DNA of 64,000 nucleotides, taken from contig CATIUR010000003.1 of assembly GCA_949592205.1 (NCBI GenBank), positions 153,950,759-154,014,758 on the forward strand, written 5' to 3'. A model generated the notes under the pieces. That model did not search any database. It saw only the letters and a program-made list of their open reading frames with translations, and had not been told where the DNA came from. Positions 48,515-61,427 of this stretch are shown here, piece by piece; within the stretch, counting starts at the first letter, position 1; every line of letters begins with the position of its first letter. The translations under genes and the position numbers were made by a program. Source of the stretch: Helichrysum umbraculigerum (Eukaryota; Streptophyta; Magnoliopsida; Asterales; Asteraceae).

Positions 48515-48689
48515 TTGTGGTGGTGATCGGTTGTGTTCTCCGCCGTGGCTATGGCGGCGGACGGTGGTGTGAGTGTATAATTTTCAGTGGTCGTTTGTCA
48601 AATTAGCGGGTCCTTGAAAAGTTGGGATGTTCGCCTAATATGAACAGTTGACAAGAAAAACTAATTACTCTTAGGGTAAGGTTAAAATA

Positions 48690-50020
48690 TGTAACACACT
48701 CAAATTTACTGTTTAGCGGAAGCACGAACTGGGTGTTACTAATCAATATACAAGCACAAAGATATATAATGAACGACCACTATATGCGTCGTTTGAACTT
48801 GTATAAATAAAACAAAGTTTACATCCAAAAATAATGTTTACATTAGCTCCGTTTCTGAAATGGAGAGATTTACATCACATAATTACTTATACAAAATATA
48901 ATAATGCAATTTAAATCTCTGATTTATAATGCATGCTGACTCGAGCTAATGAAATCCTGTCGGGCAGTCCAACCTACTGCTGCGTACCTGTGATACATGC
49001 TAAAATGGGTCAGCGAAACGCTGGTGAGCTCACAGGTTTGTATATCAATATTTGTTGTATGAACCGCAAGATTTATAATTGAATTTAAAATGCAATTAAG
49101 CAAAATAAAAGTTATACAGTCATGAGCACATAGTCTGAGCTTAACTTGAGTTGTCAGGCCCACTTAAGGAAACCTAACTTGAAGGCCCCCACGAGTGTCT
49201 AATCCACGCTCGTCATCCCAAATGCTAATACGTCCGTTTGACCAGTTAGTGCGTGCTAACCCGGACGAGGATTGTCAATCCTATATGATATCATATACTA
49301 ACATTCACGCTACAATGTATTACCAGACTATGCTAAGGAGGACTTTGATTGATTAGTTGAAAACAACTCATGCAGTATTTGATTGATTTGTACTTGCGTT
49401 CAACATGTAAATAAAAAGAGCATTGTAATCACACCCCAAATATGTAAAGTAGTAAAATAGGGGCCATGAGACTCACCTGAGCCTTGAGTGTTTATCTAAA
49501 TAAACTTGAATTGATTAGCCTTGAATTGATGTCCGAAGACTTGCAACCTGAAGGTGTCCATGACACGCGATGGTTATTAATTGATTAGGTATCTCGAAAG
49601 ACTACCTTTGTAGTTGTTTGTCCAAATTACCCCGATTTGGTTGATTGACTTGTCCAAATTACTAAGATTTGGTTGATTGAATTGAGTATTTGAAAACGTG
49701 TACGGCCCGTTGGTGATTAGTTGTAATAATAACATTGAGGTTATCACATTGATTGCGAAGTGTTATACTTGAAAAATATATTCCATTTTGTTTGCAAAGT
49801 CGTGTCGTGTAAGCGTTTGAAGTTGTACAAGTTTGACACTTGGTGTGAAATATGCTTACGGAATCTAAGTACGGGGGTCCGGGGGCAGCACCCCTGGTAG
49901 CGGGGTCCAAGGGGCAGAGCCCCTGGTTGGGGTCGAGCTGCCAAGTCAGCTTGAAAAATTTTTATTTCCACTATATTGCTTTGGTGAAAAACGCATCTGG
50001 ACTTGAATTTGGATGAAATC
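48690..50020 (-). mobile_element. Truncated reversed LTR (family 4), interrupted at 50021
   Basis: The left edge TGTAACACACTC is the inverted 3' end of an LTR (reading minus: GCTTCCGCTAAACAG...GTGTTACA, like the GCTTCCG ends of families 1 and 2). On the minus strand a GTGAGTCTC donor lies near 49476 and an acceptor-like TATCACAG near 48992. A GC-rich hairpin block lies at 49873-49926. Its start is not in the window because another element was inserted at 50021. Confidence 0.6.
49873..49926. repeat. GC-rich hairpin block
   Basis: GGGGGCAGCACCCC and GGGGCAGAGCCCC, each followed by TGG, with CGGGGTCCAA between. Both are near-perfect hairpins. I recall similar blocks as common in plant LTRs. Here it lies upstream of the GTGAGT site of the same reversed LTR. 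Confidence 0.85.
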
Positions 50021-50148
50021 TGAAACGCCCGGATTTCGAAAGATTTTTTTTTAGTAGGTCCCACAGCTCGTATTTAATACCGTATGCTCGTCTTTAATTT
50101 TTTGACACTAAAACAAGACACCGGGTTACTTCTAAAGAATAAGAACTA

Positions 50149-50268
50149 ATTATAAAGAATACTAACCAATTATAAAGAATACTAACGAATTATAAAGAAT
50201 ACTAACGAATTATAAAGAATACTAACCGGTTATAAAGAATACTAACGAATTATAAAGAATACTAACCA
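50149..50268. repeat. 20-bp tandem repeat in LTR A (six units)
   Basis: Six tandem units of ATTATAAAGAATACTAAC(C/G)A lie near the U5 end of LTR A. The other LTR has the same six units at 57980-58099 with two differing bases. Confidence 0.92.
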
Positions 50269-51920
50269 ATCTTTTTAAAACCAACTCTCACCCATCTTGA
50301 CACATTGACCCATTTGGACACCCAAGTAGTCCAACGACATTCTAACCAATTAGACTTCGCTTTCAACTATATTATGACAACATAGATTTAGAATTGCTTC
50401 AAAACTTAACTCTTGACAGCAACTCATACCAAACTCAGATTTTTGACCAATTCCAAACGTGCATATTTCCTAAACCGTGAAGAATTTGAGTCTGAAATTT
50501 TGCAGGCACGTTCATATGATCAAAATGAATCTTTCCCTTTTTACACTTTTTCAAAATACACGTTTTCCAAGAAAACGGACGTATAACCAAATTATGGCCA
50601 TTTTAGACCATTTTAGTGACATGCCTATATTCCAATTGACTCAACTTCTGAACTCAACCTTTTATCCACATATTCTATGATACATTTGACACGTGTGAGC
50701 GCATTCACCAATGTCATATACTCATTATAACCCCATTTACTTCGTTGACCCGTTTTAGTGTCCATTTGGACACTTTTACCAAAAATAACCCATTTCAATC
50801 ATTTGACTCTTGAATTCAATTCATTCCAATATTATATTAAAATTCTTAACTCATGATCATTCATTTGGACCACAATACAACATTTGACTCGTTAATCATA
50901 ATTACACCAAAATTATGATCAATACTTACATATTCCTACATATATTACATTTACCACCATACTATATCCCCATTACCCAATTTGACACCATCATAATCTA
51001 CTTTGACCTTGCTAAGTCAAAGATGCAGTTTTCAACCAAATAACATATTACATTTTAATTCATCAACATTATTTCAAAAGTGTCTTTTTGGACGATTTAT
51101 GTAACATCCTGTTTCTGGGCCTGGAAATAAATTGTATTTTATTAAGTTTAAATGGTTTATTTGGAAAATAAACAAGTAAAAGAGCCTCAGTTTTTATTGT
51201 GATTAATAAAATATTGTTTGTTTTAAATAAACAAAGTTCACGGTAAAATAAAAGTATTTTGATTTACGGGTATTTTCGGGTTCCAGACAATAGGCTAGGA
51301 AGCGGGTATAATTTATATCATATATTGAATGGGGCGGTGGGAAATATCTGGAACATGTTCACCTACCTTTCCCATTTTGTTTTCTCTTTGTTTTCATTCT
51401 TAAACCCTCTCATTTCAATTTCAAAGAAATCAAAGAATCAAATTGTGGCTTAAATTATAATTACTAGAAAGAAGTTTATGATCATCTTGTTCATCACCAT
51501 CCTCTTTGTTCTTCAATGGTGTAAGTGTTCTTGAGTTTTTTTGTAACTTAATTGAATAAGTTAGGTTATAGGTGATTTATATGAAATTGAAGTTAATTAG
51601 TATATGTATAATGTTTCTTGTTGATTATAGGGTGATAATATGTTATAGTTGACTGATTTCATGGTGATTACATATTAGAATGTGTTTGTGTTCTTCATAA
51701 TTAAGATAATAGTTAGGGTTTGGTGATTAAGTAATTAGATGATGAAACATGAGTTAGATTGTTGTTAGATGATGTTGGTTGTTGTTATTATATGATTATA
51801 GTTGATGTTTGTGGTCATTTTTATGGTAAAATTCGTGTTTGCAACTGGTTTTGGTAAAAATGGAGTTTTGGTCTCGGAGTTGTGTTCTTGCTAAAAGTCC
51901 AGGTCATTTTTGAACTATCA

Positions 51921-52099
51921 AACGCGATCCCGGCCATGTCTCCGGATCGCGTTCCTTAGTTATAATTTGGTATAGTCGATTTTTGGTCATACGAACGCGA
52001 TCCAGCCCTTTGTTCCGGATCGCGTTGCCATGTGTATTTCGGTGACAGAACTTTTTCTAAAGGTGAACGCGATCCAGCCACCCTGATCCGGATCGCGTT
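51921..52099. repeat. Three 72-nt-spaced AACGCGATCC/GGATCGCGTT hairpins
   Basis: Stems of AACGCGATCC and GGATCGCGTT (10 perfect base pairs) at 51921-51953, 51994-52026 and 52066-52099, starts 73 and 72 nt apart. The loops differ in sequence while the stems are kept. Confidence 0.92.
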
Positions 52100-52580
52100 C
52101 GCATGAATAATTTTGACGGGTTTTGTAAATTTTGAAAATGCGTAAGTCTTTTCAGGGTCACGGTTATGTAACAATTTCATTAACTCGGTTTGGGATGAGA
52201 TTCACATGTTCACTCGAAAATGGCCCAATGGTCAAAACTATATTCTAATAGCCTAGGTGGTTTTTGGCCATTCGGGGTCATTTAAGGGTCGAAATTGACA
52301 TTTTACAGTTTTTAAACATTAGTTCGGGATTTTTAATTTCAATTCTGATTGAACTTTTGTTTACTTAGACTTTAGAGATTACTTGATTTGATAAATATGT
52401 TATGATGATAATTATGAGACGAGTTATTGACTTGTTATCTTTGTGTTCTCAGATAAGCGGGCGGCCACTCAGTAAGATTAGACCACTGAGTTGGTAATCA
52501 GACGATAATATTCGGTGAGTGGAATTGTATTCCTCGGTTCAATTCCGTTGTAACGAGTTTGGTTGCAACGGATGAACTTT

Positions 52581-52660
52581 CGGTTATTGGTTTGACTTGT
52601 TATCGGTTATTGGTTTGACTTGTTATCGGTTATTGGTTTGACTTGTTATCGGTTATTGGT
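52581..52660. repeat. 23-bp tandem repeat in solo LTR 3
   Basis: CGGTTATTGGTTTGACTTGT plus TAT is repeated three times and followed by a partial fourth unit. Copies are identical. Confidence 0.93.
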
Positions 52661-55358
52661 TAATACATTGACATGATTGTTGATATTGTGATTTGGTTTA
52701 CTTGGTTATTATTGGTATTAATTGTTGGCATGATGATTATGCGGTTTGAATAGGTTAGCTACATATTGTCATGACTATTATGAAATATGTGATGCTTGGG
52801 CCGTTTGACATATGTGATTTCAGAGGTCAACGCTGGTTGGGTTTGTGGCTATTGTTGGGCTGCCTGGGTTTCCCGATACATGTAGTTGAGGGATGAATCC
52901 TTGTCAGTGAAGATAGCTTCAAACTATCGGTAAGCCACTGTTGGGGCCGGCAGTGGTTGTAGGCTTTCGCTGGTTGGCTAACCAGGGGCCGCCGGTCCTC
53001 TTTGACGATACGTGTTTATGATTGCGAAGCTTTAGGCGGTAATCATAATTTGTGTGATTGTTGTTTACGATGCTTTAGGCTGTAAGCATTATTTGTTGGT
53101 TTGGTTTGTGCGTTGTAGGCTTGTTATTTCTGAATTGAACCGTCGGTTACGGTTCCATTCACTTAGCATTGGCTAATCCCTCGTTGTTAATCTTTTTGCA
53201 GGCTTTTAATAGGTGTGGACCGGGTTGTAGATGCTTAATGGGATGGTTGACTGTCATAGCGCTTATTCTGACAATTTTGGGGAATCTAACTTTTGGTTTT
53301 GAATAGTTTTCTTAACACCCGGTTGTTTAGTAAATGTTTGTAACTAAACTTATATATGTGTGTAAAGGTTTTGAAAACTTGGTACCTTTGGGACTTATGT
53401 AATTAGGTAAATATGTTTTGGGACCACGCTTTTTATGTATAATATAAAGTAATATGATATGTTTCGGTTTGTAAAAGGCGGGGCCTTACAATTTATACAA
53501 GTGATAATTCAACGATAATTCAAAAGGGAAAAGAAGCTTGTCTAACCACTTTGCAAGCTCCAATCTACGCTACTTCCTTGTAATACTATTCTGTCCAATT
53601 GATTCAATCAAACCAATTACCTACAATACCAAACCACTGAAACGAGTAAGCATAAAGCTTAGTGAGCTTATGAGCAATTCAAATGAATAATTCACAATAC
53701 AACAATATATTTCGTTAATCAAAAGTACACTTATCTGATTCCACAATAAGCTACAAAACTATTATAGAGATTCTCATTTATTTCGTATGGATTCCTCGAT
53801 CCAATAGATACAACTAAGCAAGGCACAATTTTCATAAAATTGGATACCAAGCTTAAGATACAAATAGTGCCAAGCACTTATTTCGTAATCCATGATAAAT
53901 TAGTAGTAGCGCCATTCCTACAAAACACTCATTCCACAATTTTACATGATCATCACATCATCCACACACCAATTCATTTAATCAACCAAATATCTAAACA
54001 CACAATACACCACATAAAATTATCATCACACAACAAATCACTATCCTAGTAACCATTTTTAGAAACAAGATTCGACACCATTAGTATTCCATTGGGTATT
54101 ACCACCCTATTACTCGCATCAATCTAATACTATACAATCATAATAATTCACAGTGAAGAAACAAAGTAAAATACAGATAAATATTACTTATTCATTTCCC
54201 ATAACACTCATCTTTGCTTTCTAGGCAAGGGCATGATATTGCACTTGAATAACAAAGCCACCATTCTTGATCACTTAGCATATACCCTATGAATACAATA
54301 ATACATTTAGCAACACATAATAATCATGATCAACTACTAAAATCATCAATCCATCATCCCCTTAGGATTGATTATTTCAAATTCATGATCTCTCTCTCCA
54401 TAATCATCTTTGATTCCACTATTACTCAGTTACATAATTACTTCAATTATGATTATTATAACCACAATTTTTCTACTTAATAACTTTGATGGATTCACAT
54501 GATTACATTATTTCATATGATTTGATTACTTGTAATATTACTTTAAATATCAATCATTCATCATGTTCTTCATCAATTCAATAAACCATAATCATCCTCA
54601 CAATTAACACTAATCTAATTACTTAATTCTTTGATTCAATACTTCTATATTTCCTTTAAATCATATTCCCACAACAATTTAACCCATCAAATAAGGTATA
54701 TTTACATCAATTCATCACTCTTTTTATAAAACCCATTTGATTATCAATCATATAATTCAATTAATCCATTATTTCATTGGATTAATATCATTCATCATTA
54801 TATACATACTTATCTAACCTTAATTCATCATATTACACTTAAATTTTAACCTAGAAACCATTAATTCTTCATATAATTCGAAATCTCCATGAAACCCTAA
54901 GTTTCAATTCAAATTTAAAGAGGAATCATGATTACCTTGTGTTAGAGATGATTAATCCTTGTTGAATTCAAGTTCCCTAGCTTCGATTTCATGTTTTGGA
55001 AGTGATTTAGTTTTGGGTTAGGGTTTCATACGAGTTTTTGAAGCTCCTGGATAGTTTGAGAAGTGTTTATGATGACATATGATACGTACACATACATTAG
55101 TAGATATACATGTGTTTTAATTTTTATTCCCCGTGATTATAATTGTCTGGAACTTTAAAACCGACATACATTTTCTATTATATAATAGCTTTTAAATAGA
55201 ATTATTTCAAAAACAAATATATTTCCGCATACACTAAAATAATACATCGAATATTGGGAGTTTTAAAATTCATAATACTTAAAACAATTAGTTTTACTTT
55301 TACAACAATAGTATTTCTTTACTTATAAAAACAGTATTTCAAATTTTGGGATGTTACA

Positions 55359-55372
55359 AGTCTCCCCCACTT
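55359..55372 (-). other. Polypurine tract of the minus-strand element
   Basis: Read on the minus strand, AAGTGGGGGAGACT directly precedes the LTR start TGTAACATCCC. Confidence 0.85.
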
Positions 55373-57835
55373 ATTTCATTCGTGTCCTCACGAATGTCAC
55401 TCATATAGATTCGTATCAATGCTTTTTCTACATAAACGGAAGCGTTTATTTCATACATGATACTTTATACAATTACTTAATTCTTAACATGAATGTATAT
55501 CATTCATGTATTCACGTAATCTCTTTTATTTCTATCCCATTTTAGTTCAGACAATTCTTCACCACCATCATTTCATATTTATTTCATTAAATACACACGT
55601 CACTCCTTTGAGCAACTTATAATATAGATACATATTTTCGATTCTTTCCACATGCACATATACTGTGCATTTACCCTAATTCATACTGACCATTCAGCTA
55701 TATCATTTATTATTCATATAGATACTTTGAAACATGTAATCACTTATATTAAGTGAAATTCATAATTACTTATAATAATTCTCACAATCAGAAACTAGCA
55801 ATCAAACTAGTGTTCTTTACTTTTACTACTGGTTAATACTGAATTATTTCTTGTGATTATAAATATTCCTTAGTTATATGAAACCTCTTACCCGTAAGTA
55901 ATCCTGAATCATATACCTTTAAACACATAATAATTACACAAACTGTATAGAAGTCAGATTCATATATAATGCTATAACCACATAATCCTTTAACACTTAA
56001 TCACATCTAAATGCTAAATTCAGCATAACTAGTACCAGCTACATCAGCATAAGTACTAACAATAATATATTTCGTGGCATAGTACCAGCTATGTCATTAA
56101 GGTAAGAATACCAAAATCACCATATTTCATAGCAATTTTTGATACAGAATCAGTACTAACCGCAGCTAGCAACTGATTAATCATGATTCTTATCAAACCC
56201 ACATTATAGAGTACTATGCTACATCAACATAAGTACTTTTACATATAAAATATCATAGATAAGCACGTATTCAATACAATCAGATCATGCTAACTATAGT
56301 TAGCTAACCTTTATACTTGCTTATTTCATTATAATTCGGTATCCATATTTCTATAGAAAGCTAATTCGTAGTCAAATTCTATTTCAATCGACATATTACA
56401 TGTTATTTAATCATAAGATTCTCCCCCACTTAAGATTCATCATACTACTTTTCATCACAATATTATATTAAAACACTAGTTAAGTTGGTAAACACTGTTT
56501 TATTTCGAATAACATCTATTTATTTCTGAACTGGTATCACATTATAACAATAGTTTAGTGATTTACTATTACTTTTATTTCAATTATTCCCTGGTTCTTT
56601 CTTAACTATATTTCGACATCCTTTCGAAACATACTTCCTTAGATATTAGATACACCATTGATTCTTGGATTACAACTTTTAATACTAATTCATAATTAAA
56701 TTCAGGTATATTACATTTTAGCCGACCTTAACTTATCATACTTATAAATATTTTGTAATCAATTTATTTCTTTTTATTTCTATACTTCATACATAAACCT
56801 TATATTTCTTGATTACAAAGCAGATACTCATTTACTTCTGCTTTTACTCGATACAAATCAATACTATCCTCATACTTAATCTTCTAAAATCATATCAAAT
56901 CCTTCTGATACTTGGCAGTCCCAACAATTCCATGTGAATAGCATAATATAACTACGTTGGCCAGACGTATTTAGATTATGTTATACACACTTCCTTCTTA
57001 GGCTACTTTATACCATCCAGATTCAATGTAATTTTCCATATAAACACATAACATAAAAATTCACAACAGTCTAAACACGTAATAACACCTTGATCACATA
57101 GATTCAATTTGAAATTTACTTACTATTTCAATCACACGAAATCAATTCATTCCAAAATTATCAAATTTCACATAAGCCACAAATTCCAACTATTCCAGTC
57201 AATATCATTTATTTCACATTCCAACCTATTTCTAATGAATTCATCTTCTAATTCATTCATCAGTCAATCAAATATACATATTTCTAGTCACATAGCCTTA
57301 AATCACATAATGATAACATATAACAATCCTAGCATTATTCCTTATGGTTTATTCCACATTTGACTCAGAATACATACATCTTCCTCATGAGTAATTATCC
57401 TAAAATGAAGATATCACATATTTTGTTAGCAAGGAATTTAGATCACACCTTGCTAGTAACATACTTTATTCCTATTACTAAATTCACATTTTATTTCGAA
57501 AATTTAATCACAGTTAAGTCCAAACAGGACTATTCCAAATTACACAAAATTATCCAGGATACTAGAATCTTAATCAATATTCCGTCCTACCGATTCGACA
57601 CATACTCTGTATTCTAAAGATCTCTCACAACTATTCATGACGCTAAACGTCTCATTTAATATTTCCGCTACCAATTTAATAAGTAGCAATCATCAAATAA
57701 TTCATAACAAAGAGACATACTAATTTAATTCATTCAGCTTGACTACTACGCATAGTAATCATAACATTTATGCAATTCATATTAGTTTAAGTATAGGCAA
57801 TCCTATTGTGGATTACATAATTCCCTTAAACTATC

Positions 57836-57847
57836 GCTCTGATACCA
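57836..57847 (-). other. PBS of the minus-strand element
   Basis: The minus strand reads TGGTATCAGAGC, three bases after the LTR end, matching initiator methionine tRNA. Confidence 0.92.
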
Positions 57848-57850
57848 ACT

Positions 57851-59347
57851 TGAAACGCCCGGATTTCGAAAGATTTTTTTTTAGTAGGTCCCACAGCTCG
57901 TATTTAATACCGTATGCTCGTCTTTAATTTTTTTGACACTAAAACAAGACACCGGGTTACTTCTAAAGAATAAGAACGAATTATAAAGAATACTAACCAA
58001 TTATAAAGAATACTAACGAATTATAAAGAATACTAACGAATTATAAAGAATACTAACCGATTATAAAGAATACTAACGAATTATAAAGAATACTAACCAA
58101 TCTTTTTAAAACCAACTCTCACCCATCTTGACACATTGACCCATTTGGACACCCAAGTAGTCCAACGACATTCTAACCAATTAGACTTCGCTTTCAACTA
58201 TATTATGACAACATAGATTTAGAATTGCTTCAAAACTTAACTCTTGACAGCAACTCATACCAAACTCAGATTTTTGACCAATTCCAAACGTGCATATTTC
58301 CTAAACCGTGAAGAATTTGAGTCTGAAATTTTGCAGGCACGTTCATATGATCAAAATGAATCTTTCCCTTTTTAAACTTTTTCAAAATACACGTTTTCCA
58401 AGAAAACGGACGTATAACCAAATTATGGCCATTTTAGACCATTTTAGTGACACGCCTATATTCCAATTGACTCAACTTCTGAACTCAACCTTTTATCCAC
58501 ATATTCTATGATACATTTGACACGTGTGAGCGCATTCACCAATGTCATATACTCATTATAACCCCATTTACTTCGTTGACCCGTTTCAGTGTCCATTTGG
58601 ACACTTTTACAAAAAATAATCCATTTCAATCATTTGACTCTTGAATTCAATTCATTCCAATATTATATTAAAATTCTTAACTCATGATCATTCATTTGGA
58701 CCACAATACAACATTTGACTCGTTAATCATAATTACACCAAAATTATGATCAATACTTACATATTCCTACATATATTACATTTACCACCATACTATATCC
58801 CCATTACCCAATTTGACACCATCATAATCTACTTTGACCTTGCTAAGTCAAAGATGCAGTTTTCAACCAAATAACATATTACATTTTAATTCATCAACAT
58901 TATTTCAAAAGTGTCTTTTTGGACGATTTATACAAGTGATAATTCAACGATAATTCAAAAGGGAAAAGAAGCTTGTCTAACCACTTTGCAAGCTCCAATC
59001 CACGCTACTTCCTTGTAATACTATTCCGTCCAATTGATTCAATCAAACCAATTACCTACAATACCAAACCACTGAAACGAGTAAGCATAAAGCTTAGTGA
59101 GCTTATGAGCAATTCAAATGAATAATTCACAATACAACAATATATTTCGTTAATCAAAAGTACACTTATCTGATTCCACAATAAGCTACAAAACTATTAT
59201 AGAGATTCTCATTTATTTCGTATGGATTCCTCGATCCAATAGATACAACTAAGCAAGGCACAATTTTCATAAAATTGGATACCAAGCTTAAGATACAAAT
59301 AGTGCCAAGCACTTATTTCGTAATCCATGATAAATTAGTAGTAGCGC
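57851..59347 (-). repeat. LTR B of the minus-strand element, interrupted
   Basis: It is nearly identical to LTR A from TGAAACGCCCGG to TAGTAGTAGCGC, without the nested solo LTR. It is cut at 59347 by the start of the next element; the remaining ~1.4 kb should lie outside the window. Confidence 0.9.
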
Positions 59348-61412
59348 TGTAACATCCCAAAATCCAAAAGTAATATTGTGAATAAAGTAATAGTAAATGT
59401 TTTAAGTTATTTTTACTCTCGGTGAAATAAAATAGTAATAACTGTGAGTCGGTTTTAAAGTTCCAGACAATGATAATCACGGGGAATAAAATTAGACCAC
59501 ATGTATATCTAATATACACATGTATGTATGTATCACATATATCATTTCCAAAAACATTCCAGGAACTTCACGATCAAGAAGAAAAATCGTGAAACCCTAA
59601 ACCCTAAATTAGAAATCAATTCAAATCACGAAATTGAAGCAAGAAATCTCAAGTTCATCAATGATTAATCGATTCTATCATAAGGTAATCTTTGTTCTTC
59701 ATTTATTTTAACCTAGAATCTTAAATTCTATGGGTTTCATGGGTACTTATGAAATTAACGATTTTAATACGAAATAAAGTATGAAATACATTGAATTGAT
59801 GATAGATAAGCTTACTAATGATTTTGGTATCATTGAAATGAATTAAAAATTGAAGAATCAAAGAGGGTGTTCTTGGGGTTTTGATGGGTTTTGATGAATT
59901 AATGATTTTAATCTGAATTAGAGCTTGTAATTGATTTAACTATGGTATAGAAGTGAAATAATCATTGTTATCAACATTAATTCATTATGAACTTGATAAT
60001 TTTGTTCAAAGTATTAATGATCAAAGTGGGTTTTGATCATATGGATATGTTTTGGTGTTAATACACCTTGATTAGTGATCAAAATGATTGTTGAAGTATG
60101 TATATGAAGAAGTGAAATATTGAATCAAGAGGATTAAGCTATTAATGTAATTATGTTTATAAGAATTATGAGGATTAAGTATATAAGATGATCATGGTGA
60201 CCATTAGTAATGGTTGAAATAAGACACAAGTGCTATTTGATGATAATCACAAAGTAATGAAATAATGAGAATCAATGGAAATCAAGAAATAAATAATCAT
60301 GAATAATATGATTAATCCAAGAGGGTGATGAATTGACTTAATTAATGTATTGATCATAATAAGCATTAGTTGTTGATTTGGTGTTATCATTTCGACATGC
60401 TATGTAATAGGTGATCAAGATGGGTGTTATCTACATTCTAGTGAAGGATCATACTTTTGACTAAAAGCCAAGGTGAGTGATACGGGAACTACTTGAATAA
60501 TGATTGTACGTTCCGGATTGCTTACGAGCAAGAGGTTCATACAATCGTTTGGAATATTGTTTATCTCTTTTAGTTGTTTTAATTTTTGTTTCTTATAATT
60601 GTATCTCATGTGTGTTTCTATATTGTATCATGTTTCGTATCTTAAGAAATATTGGTTGTTGACCATAGTTGTTGATTGTTGTTAGTAGTTGAGTTAATTG
60701 GAAATAGTATAGTATTATGTGGATTATTGAAGTATGTGGATTATGTGAAATTGTAGGATTATGTGAATTAGGAGAATTATGTGTATTAGGAGAATTATGT
60801 GAATTAGGAGGATTATGAGAATTATGTGGAATATATGGATTTAGTATTGTAGAGATTGCTTATTACGAAATAAATGAATATCACGAAATAAGTGCTTGGC
60901 ACTACTTGGTATCTATTAGGCTTGGTGTCCATATGGGATTGGTGCCATGCTTACTTGTATCTATTGAATCATGGATCCATACGAAATATTGCATAATCTT
61001 TATTGTTGTTCAATAGTTTCTATTTAAAAGAAATAAGTAGCTATTAATGAATTGTATCTTGTTGGTGAATTATTTATTTAGTTGCTTGTATACTCACTAA
61101 GCTATATGCTTACTAGTATCAGTGGTTTTATTTTGTAGGTGTTGGTTCGGTTGAACCAATTGAGATGAATTGTGATTACGAGAGGTAGCGTGGATTGAAG
61201 CTTGTAGTGTTATTAGACAAGTTTCACATTCTATTGAATTGTCGTTTTGTATTACCATTGTATAAATCGCCCAAAAGATTATGTTTTAGTGAAATTTGAA
61301 ATAGATGAATTTATTTTGATTTTGAAACAATTAAATGTGGAATTTAAATGGGACCAAAGCAACGAAATTATTTAAAAAAAAAAAAAAAATCTTGTGAATT
61401 CAGGGCGTTTCA
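59348..61412 (+). repeat. 5' LTR of the plus-strand element (2065 bp)
   Basis: It begins TGTAACATCCCAAAATCC and ends TTCAGGGCGTTTCA. It has TTCCAGACAA at 59461-59470, a donor AAGGTAATC (GT 59695), a short exon-like piece 60442-60472 followed by GTGAGTG, and an acceptor TTTTGTAG ending 61138. A tandem GAATTAGGAGAATTATGTG-type repeat lies near 60760-60835, and a poly-A run at about 61374-61389. Confidence 0.88.
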
Positions 61413-61415
61413 AGT

Positions 61416-61427
61416 TGGTATCAGAGC
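61416..61427 (+). other. PBS of the plus-strand element
   Basis: TGGTATCAGAGC, three bases after the LTR end. Confidence 0.92.

Larger units (their letters stand above)
51100..53490 (+). mobile_element. Solo LTR (family 3) nested in LTR A
   Basis: It begins TGTAACATCC and ends GGGGCCTTACA. ATTTA stands on both sides (51095-51099, 53491-53495), and the uninterrupted sequence is preserved in the other LTR at 58925-58931, which proves the insertion point. Features: TTCCAGACAA 51281-51290; donor GTAAGTG 51521; hairpin array 51921-52099; exon-like 52453-52514 with CTCAGTAAGATTAGACCACTGAG-like core; donor GTGAGTGG 52515; acceptor TTTTTGCAG ending 53201. Confidence 0.95.
50021..55358 (-). repeat. 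LTR A of the minus-strand element (about 2.9 kb without its insert)
   Basis: In plus orientation it begins TGAAACGCCCGG and ends TTTTGGGATGTTACA. Minus-strand reading: TGTAACATCCCAAAAT, TTCCAGACAA (55143-55152 inverted), a donor AAGGTAATCATG near 54935, and a final acceptor TATTGTAG near 53612. The expected middle donor reads AAAGATGAGTG near 54210, with AT where its plus-strand relative has GT. Confidence 0.88.
55359..57850 (-). other. Non-coding interior of the minus-strand element
   Basis: No frame above about 90 codons and no Gag/Pol similarity was seen. An inner copy of a polypurine-tract-like sequence occurs (TTCTCCCCCACTTAAG at about 56421-56436, inverted). A block near 56953-56995 matches (inverted) the plus-strand element near 63600-63650 and contains ACGTTGGCCAGACGT. 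Confidence 0.75.
50021..59347 (-). mobile_element. Non-coding LTR retrotransposon (LARD-like), minus strand, with nested solo LTR
   Basis: Two LTRs in the same orientation enclose 2.5 kb without any long frame. LTR A (3' LTR on the minus strand) spans 50021-55358 including a nested solo LTR. The second LTR starts at 57851 and is broken at 59347 by the next element. The PBS (reverse of 57836-57847) and the polypurine tract (reverse of 55359-55372) are at the right ends. The aligned parts of the two LTRs differ by roughly a dozen bases over 1.5 kb by eye, so the insertion is young. With no gag or pol it must borrow proteins. Confidence 0.88.

Noticed and set aside
50149..50268. CRISPR-like array of short repeats
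   Set aside because: The 20-bp units are directly adjacent with no unique spacers, lie inside a plant LTR, and are an ordinary tandem repeat.
53840..57927. Short frames in LTR A and the element interior
   Set aside because: All are below about 90 codons, rich in His/Ile/Ser as expected from AT-rich DNA, and show no domain.
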